Part shown: positions 58,601 through 64,000 of the stretch, piece by piece
How the letters are laid out: every line of letters begins with the position of its first letter
Numbering within the stretch: the stretch's first letter is position 1
Origin: Episyrphus balteatus
Taxonomy: Eukaryota > Arthropoda > Insecta > Diptera > Syrphidae
Reading direction: 5' to 3'
Length of the DNA stretch: 64,000 nt
Assembly: GCF_945859705.1 (NCBI RefSeq)
Contig: NC_079134.1
Span: forward strand, 33,928,576 to 33,992,575
Translations under genes and position numbers: made by a program
Notes under the pieces: model-generated
What the model was told of the DNA's origin: nothing
The model's input: the letters and a program-made list of their open reading frames with translations, nothing else
Databases searched by the model: none

Positions 58601-61600
58601 CAGTGGGGTACCTTCGTACAGCACATGGGGTACATTCGTACAGGATATTTAAAACGTTAATTTGACTAACTTTTGGTTTGTCAAATGCCAAATTTGAGTT
58701 TTAAAACATTTAATTACTTATTAATTTATTAATTAATTGAACTTGACTCAGAAAAAAACAAAAACAAATAAAAAACTCAATTTTTCACGATTCGACGATT
58801 CTGAAACAAATTATTATTTACATATATAAAAATACCAACCTTAATTTACTATAGAATGCGAAAAACTTATTATAGAGGTTTAAATTTCATTTCAATAAAA
58901 CTGTAACTCCGTGTTTTGATTGTTATCTGCTCAAGAACATTTACTGGCGGGCATACGTATGCGTACGAATGTGCCCCATGTTTGACTGTACGAATGCTCC
59001 CCAAGCTGTAGGTACATAATGCAGAAAAATCGATTTTTGAAAAAATGTACTGAGATTTTGCAATATTTATAATTAAAACACAAATTTAACACTTTGAACA
59101 ACAATTCTTCATTACTGTTTAGCCAAAAACATAGTTAACTTAAACACAACATGACATCAAATGTACATAAAAAAATTACTCAGAGCACTAAAAAACACTA
59201 AAAGTCTTGTGGCGACCGAATCCGTTGCACTTAGGATTCAAAATTTATCTAGCAGCTCGGCGCCTACTATGTCTATGCACACTAGTAAGCACGTGTTTGA
59301 ATACCGTTTAGTTTTTGTTTTAAGCTCACTGTACGAAGGGTGACCGTGTACGAAGGGTGACCACTTCCCCCTACCCTGTAAAATTTGCTTTTTGTGACTT
59401 AGAACAATTTTGCTTTACGGCGACAATTTATATGCAGTTGGAAAAAATGCATAAATCTTCTATTTCAATAGTAAAATTTGAAAAGTATATCGTTAAAAAA
59501 AAACACCCTTTAACCCAAAATATCTTGATGGACATATTTTGTTATTTTTTTCTATGGTATATGAAACGTCCATACAAAATTTTATCAGTCTACCATTTTT
59601 TTTTTCAAAGAGCAATTGGTAACATTCTGATTCTTGTTCTTTAAGTAAAAGACTATTCATAAAGAGTCCAGTAACTTTTTACATGATGGTCGAGACATTT
59701 TGGTATTAATTTTATTCGATCGGGCGTTAAAAAATACCTCGAAATCATGTATCATATCAATAAAAATGTTTCATTACCCATACTACGATATACAACAATG
59801 CGAGTGCAACACAGAAAAACTCTTGTAGCTAACCTTCCGGATGGAATACAAGACAAGAAGGCCCAATATATCAAAATAACTTACTTTATAAAGAAACAAT
59901 TTGCCAGGTTTGGGATGGAATCTCTCTTTCTGACTTCTTTGAAGTTAAAGTTGGTGTAAAGCAAGGATGTTTACTCAGTCCAATGTTATTTAGCCTCTAC
60001 TTGAATGACTTGCATTTACATCTACCAGGAGGTATACGTGTCGAAGATATAGTTGTGAAAGTATTATTATATGCCGATGACCTCGTTATCATCTCTGATT
60101 AACCTATCGAACTTCAAAATATGATTGATTCTTTATTCAGTTACTGTACGTTGTGGGGTTTAAAAATGAACATCAACAAATCTAAAATATTGGTGTTTAG
60201 AACAGGTACTAGAATTTCTAGCAATCTCAGCTGGAAATATGGTTCGGATCGGATTGAAATCGTGAATGATTACAAGTATCTAGGGGTAACTCTGAATTAT
60301 AACCTATCCTTCAATAAACACTTAGACTTAGAGCTTACAATGTCCAAAAGCACAATCATCTCAACTTGGTCAAAATATATTCATAACCCAAATATCTGTT
60401 GCTCGAATAAGCTCAAAATTTTTGACACCGCAGCCCGTTCCATTATGCTATACGGCGCTCAAATTTGGGGATCTAAACAATTTGACCAAGTAGAAAAACT
60501 GTTCAGGTTCTTCATGAAACAAATGTTAAAGCTACCCAACAACACCCCCAACTACATGTTACACTTGGAAACTGGCTTGAAAACTCAATTTCTCCGAACG
60601 CTCTCTCTGCATTTCGACTAAGTCAATAAAGTACTTCAATACCCTAGTAGAAGATTACCTCGAATCCTTGCACAAGAAACAATTGTACAGAAAACGTTTT
60701 GGGTTTCAGACTGGATAAACTTAGGTGAAATGCTTAACATTGAAATAGACCTTTCTACCTCATCTTTCAATAACCTTCATAGTATTTTATTGATAGCACT
60801 AGAAGCTAGAGAACATGAAAATCACATTGCAGATGCTAAGGGCTCTCAGTTTCATGATGTTTATGCTCATTTGAACTATAATATTACACCTTAATTTATA
60901 GATGAAAACTCTCCCTACCTGGTGAGCTTAATTCTTAAAGCTAGAGGTGGTTTATTAAATATTAATGCTAGAGCATTTAAAAAAGATACACTAGGAATCT
61001 GTTCAATATGTAATATGGATGAAGTAGAAAACACATATCACCTAATTGGTAGATGCCCGATTTATAAAAATTCGAGACTAGCCTGTTTTGGAAAAGAATC
61101 TTTGTCCATTGAAGAATTTTATAATGTGTTAAATGGTAGTAACTTCTCTTCCCTTTACAACTTTTTATCTTACTCTCTAAAATATAGATCTTTGTTAATA
61201 AATGAATTTGCTAAAAGCAATGAAAAACATTTTTAAAACATATTAAGTATGAACTGATGAAAAATTTGTGATAATAAATTTAAGTAAATTATTTAAATAT
61301 TACATTCCATATTTATTATTGTACCTATTGTTAATATAAATATTACAAATCTCATTTTAAATTTATAAAAATATTAAGTTAAAATATCTACAAATGTATA
61401 AGTTAAAGAAAATTATTAGCAACTTACGTTACCTATAGTATATTTAAATTTGAATTTATAACGCCAATCTGACAGACAACAAAAACATGTTATGTCAAAA
61501 TATTGTATTATTACAATAAGATTTTTATTACTCTTGTTATATTAATTGTAAAAAGAAAACTAAATAAAATCTTTTCTAATCTAATCTAATCTAATATCAA

Positions 61601-63936
61601 AATAACTCTTATATTGAATACTACCAACGATGTAAATTTCATATTTTTATCACAAAGTGCACGATTGAGCTGTTTTTGAATGCTAAGCCGCCTCACTATT
61701 AAGCTTTTGCAGTAGCCGACATTTGAAGCCATATATAAATGGATTCTAAATATAATTAAAATAATTTAAAACATTTCGTTTTTTCTACTATAATATTATA
61801 TTTGTATAGTCTAATAAAAGAACTTTCCACAAAAAAAAATCTACATATGCTAAGGGCTAAAATAACAAAAAAAAAAATCATGTGTGCAATTCACACGTGG
61901 TAGAAGTGAAACCTTAAAAAATCATTTTTCTTGCAAAAAAAAAAAAAAAAAAAAATAGAAAAAATCTACCTATTTTTATTCTATCACCTTCAAATCCATG
62001 TTTTTTATATGACAACCTATATAAATTTTATATCATTTGAAAGCTTATTGTCTAAGCTCAAAATATATATATCGATCATTTCTATGAGACATTTACAAAA
62101 AGAGCTAGAATTTTTTAAACTCGATGAAATTTCATCAAAAAAAAGCAAAAAAAACATTTATTTTTATGTTCTCATGCTATTTATTCAATTGATTTGTTTG
62201 ACAACCTATAAAAATTTTATACCATGTGAAAGCTTATTGTTTCACCTTGTATAATGATGCATAAATCTTATTTCAAAGATGTCTACAAGAGAAGTTAGAA
62301 TTTTTTAAAGTCAACCATGTCCAATTTCCAGACTGAGATTACGGTACTTCCTACACTGGTAGCTGGTCATCGCCAACAGAATTCAACAGGTGTTTTGAGG
62401 TATTTTTCAATTTTTTCAATTTAAGATTGTGTAACTTGTAGAGCACGTACCGTTATGTGTGATATATCAAATAAAAGGTTATGTTATCAGCATGCGTATT
62501 AAAGTTAAATCAAATTTGTATGTGCACTAGATCAAAAGATATAACGTGTGTTGGAAAAGAACATCTTTTTACCATTATCTCCGAATTTTGAATATGAAAT
62601 TAATTGAAATTTTGTACAATTATAATTTATTTAATTACCTATCTACAGTACAAATTTCATTTATCTATCTATTAAAACAAAAAAGTTATAACAAGTTGAA
62701 GTCGTGTCGCGTTTTCGTTTCATCTTGTTTCAAATCACTACGATACTAAAGAAGTTTTCACTTCAAAAGTTGAAAAGTTCGTTTATTGTGTTTGACACTC
62801 GAGTGCCAAAACTAAAGATGATCATTAGGGTGTTCATCCTGCCAAAAATCAGAAGTACCACACTTAACGCACGGTCTTCCTGTAAAGAAACGACAATTTT
62901 ACTACGGCATTAGCTGCGGTTCTTTGGGCGCGTTTATCTACTCTGCTTACTTCTTGAAGTTACATTTATATTCATATACTATAATTCTATTGAAAAAGTA
63001 GTTCAAACTTCAAAGCAGCTTTAAGTACTAAACAAAACAGTAGATAAATGCGCCAAAGGGAACAGATATTATTAAGTTGATTTCAATTCAGATTTTGTTT
63101 TTATTTCTTCCGCTTTGATTAAATTCATTCGCTACCACTTAGTAATTTTTTAATTTCAACCAGTCAATTTCTACTCGCAGCTTATTTACCGATGTATTTA
63201 TGTTCATCAAAATCTTTCTATTAATTATTTGATTTTGTATACATATCCCTTATTATAAATTAAAATCACTCATATTTGTTGTTTTGTTTCATTAACACTT
63301 TTGCAATAGCTTTCCGCGTAAATATTAAACAAATTAAACTTTTTACTATGTCTGCTTTCCATCTGTTCTAACACTTTGCTTAAATAACTAATATCTTATC
63401 TGTTCTAATAATCTACACTGTTATATTCTTCGATGACTTTTTTTAATATAATATATATTCTAGTGTTCAAACTGTAAATTGTTAAGTATTGTTTTGAGAA
63501 CAGAAGGATCTGTACAAATTGGGATAAAAATTAAGGATATACATTTTGTACACTATATTGTGGTGAAAAAAATAAATTTTCAGCTGTTAAAAATTCAAAC
63601 ACGGCTTAAGTTATATACATTAGTTCCTAAAAACGACACGGACTTTTTCAAAGATACCCAAAATTTTGCGAACTTATTTTAGAGCAAAATATATTAAAGT
63701 TCTTACTATGTGTGGTACACCTAAAAGATATAAACACTTTTTACGTCCAATCAGGTCAAGAAGTATGCCAAATATAAAATTGCCAAATATTGCTCCAACA
63801 CCGACACATGCACCAATCCATGAGGTTTCCTCAACAGATATTTTAAATTCTAAAGGTGATTCTGGGGTTTGAAAAATCAAAAGCATCGGTGCGCTCCATC
63901 CTAATCCGATGCCATGAGAAAATGTAAGTATATTAA
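55637..63936 (-). CDS. Facilitated trehalose transporter Tret1-like (MFS sugar transporter), 5' end outside window
   Basis: A plasma-membrane sugar facilitator of the MFS sugar-porter family. Exons on the minus strand are 63707-63936, 56787-56917, 56388-56725, 55917-56329 and 55637-55849. Borders are GT-AG and phases agree, giving about 440 residues plus a missing N-terminus. Family signatures: GIGLGWSAP in helix 1, DLIGRKK between helices 2 and 3, ARILGGISGGGLFGILPIF then VAEI (sugar transport signature), FPETPQFLL after helix 6, DKFGRKF between helices 8 and 9, VEIIPPKIRSF and a terminal KETKG. At least ten membrane helices are evident. Such proteins move trehalose or glucose in insect tissues, but substrate cannot be read from sequence. 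The first intron seen is 6.8 kb with a LINE and a MITE inside. Confidence 0.92.
56918..58396. other. Transporter intron, left part
   Basis: AT-rich intronic DNA. No exon or clear element found; a GTTTCTCCGGGTTTTTTTCC / GGCTTCATCGGGGG patch at about 57965-58000 is the only GC-richer part. Confidence 0.4.
58397..59373. mobile_element. Inverted-repeat element R, 977 bp
   Basis: Ends TAGGGGGAAGTGGTCACCCT and its inverted copy, continuing with TCGTACA. Inside are several copies of GGGGTACNTTCGTACAG and complements CTGTACGAATGCTCCCC. The right end has its ACGAAGGGTGACC module duplicated. No target duplication is readable and no transposase is encoded. Confidence 0.78.
59490..59650 (-). repeat. Dispersed single unit of the 145-bp tandem repeat
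   Basis: Read on the minus strand, AAGATATTTTGGGTTAAAGG followed by GTGTTTTTTTTT matches the end of the units at 42905-44010. It shows that the tandem unit also exists as an isolated copy. Confidence 0.5.
59700..61595 (+). mobile_element. 5'-truncated LINE, broken reverse transcriptase and C-terminal zinc finger
   Basis: The translated sequence shows VKVGVKQGCLLSPMLFSLYL (RT motif) and LLYADDLVIIS with the catalytic YADD at about 60070, followed at once by an in-frame TAA. It then continues as WGLKMNINKSKILVF and KYLGVTLNYNLSFNKHL. A frameshift lies near 59890 and a stop ends the next frame at 60621. A later frame (60922-61236) carries the Cys-His tail CSICNMDEVENTYHLIGRC. The element ends in a TCTAATCTAATCTAAT tail at 61571-61595, typical of LINE tails. 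Clade not assigned. It lies in the transporter intron, antisense to it. Confidence 0.85.
61596..63706. other. Transporter intron, right part
   Basis: AT-rich intronic DNA with one tandem duplication (see 61970-62380). Otherwise no exon or mobile element is recognised. Confidence 0.4.
61970..62340. repeat. Tandem duplication, 189-bp period, two copies
   Basis: GACAACCTATA...AAATTTTATA, then GAAAGCTTATTGT and AGAATTTTTTAAA, occur in the same order at about 62011 and again 189 bp later at about 62200. The copies have diverged moderately. Confidence 0.7.
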
Positions 63937-64000
63937 CTGAAAATAAAAAAAAAATCATGCATTTATTATGACAGTAAAAAAATTAATAATAATATACCAG

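Overview
This is eukaryotic nuclear DNA, very AT-rich, with spliced genes (GT-AG introns, some of several kb) among many transposon remnants. The gene set points to an insect, probably a fly: MADF and MADF-BESS proteins, BED and FLYWCH-type zinc fingers, a chitinase-domain protein (CHID1 family), a Tret1-like sugar transporter and a short matrix metalloproteinase. The species cannot be fixed from sequence alone, and there is no sign of bacterial or organellar DNA.

Layout: 0.7-4.5 kb is a pentanucleotide satellite. 4.8-6.5 kb is a PIF/Harbinger-like element holding a broken Ciao1 copy. 7.2-11.9 kb is an intact six-exon CHID1-family gene (+), whose second intron holds a hAT-like element inserted in a long foldback element. 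12.3-13.5 kb is an unrecognised spliced gene (-) with duplicated short exons. 13.6-21.1 kb is a graveyard of LINE, copia-like, MITE and foldback sequences. 21.3-21.7 kb is a MADF exon (-). 22-26.9 kb holds four copies of a 150-bp MITE, a hAT MITE and a second foldback copy. 27.6-29.3 kb has two paralogous BED first exons, and 33.4-34.2 kb a FLYWCH-like first exon. 35.5-36.9 kb is a MITE inserted into an opposite-orientation copy of itself. 38.4-39.2 kb is a long hairpin. 40.3-41.9 kb is a complete two-exon MADF-BESS gene. 42.9-44.0 kb is a tandem array. 44.2-49.1 kb is a three-exon, hemopexin-less MMP (-) whose first intron carries an 8-bp satellite. 49.9-55.0 kb is a tRNA-Asn cluster built as one large palindrome. 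55.6-63.9 kb is the 3' part of a Tret1-like sugar transporter (-), with a LINE and a terminal-inverted-repeat element in its large intron.

The protein genes look functionally unrelated: a secreted GH18-like protein, a secreted protease, DNA-binding regulators and a membrane transporter. The unifying theme is inverted structure. At least fifteen elements have terminal inverted repeats, many with readable target-site duplications (8 bp for hAT-like, 3 bp TAA/TTA for Harbinger-like), which allows several nested insertions to be ordered. No wholly new biochemical system could be demonstrated. The strongest unusual items are the tRNA-Asn palindrome with a foldback element as its loop, the self-nested MITE, the satellite that can be traced to a short seed in a related repeat copy, and the paired BED exons.
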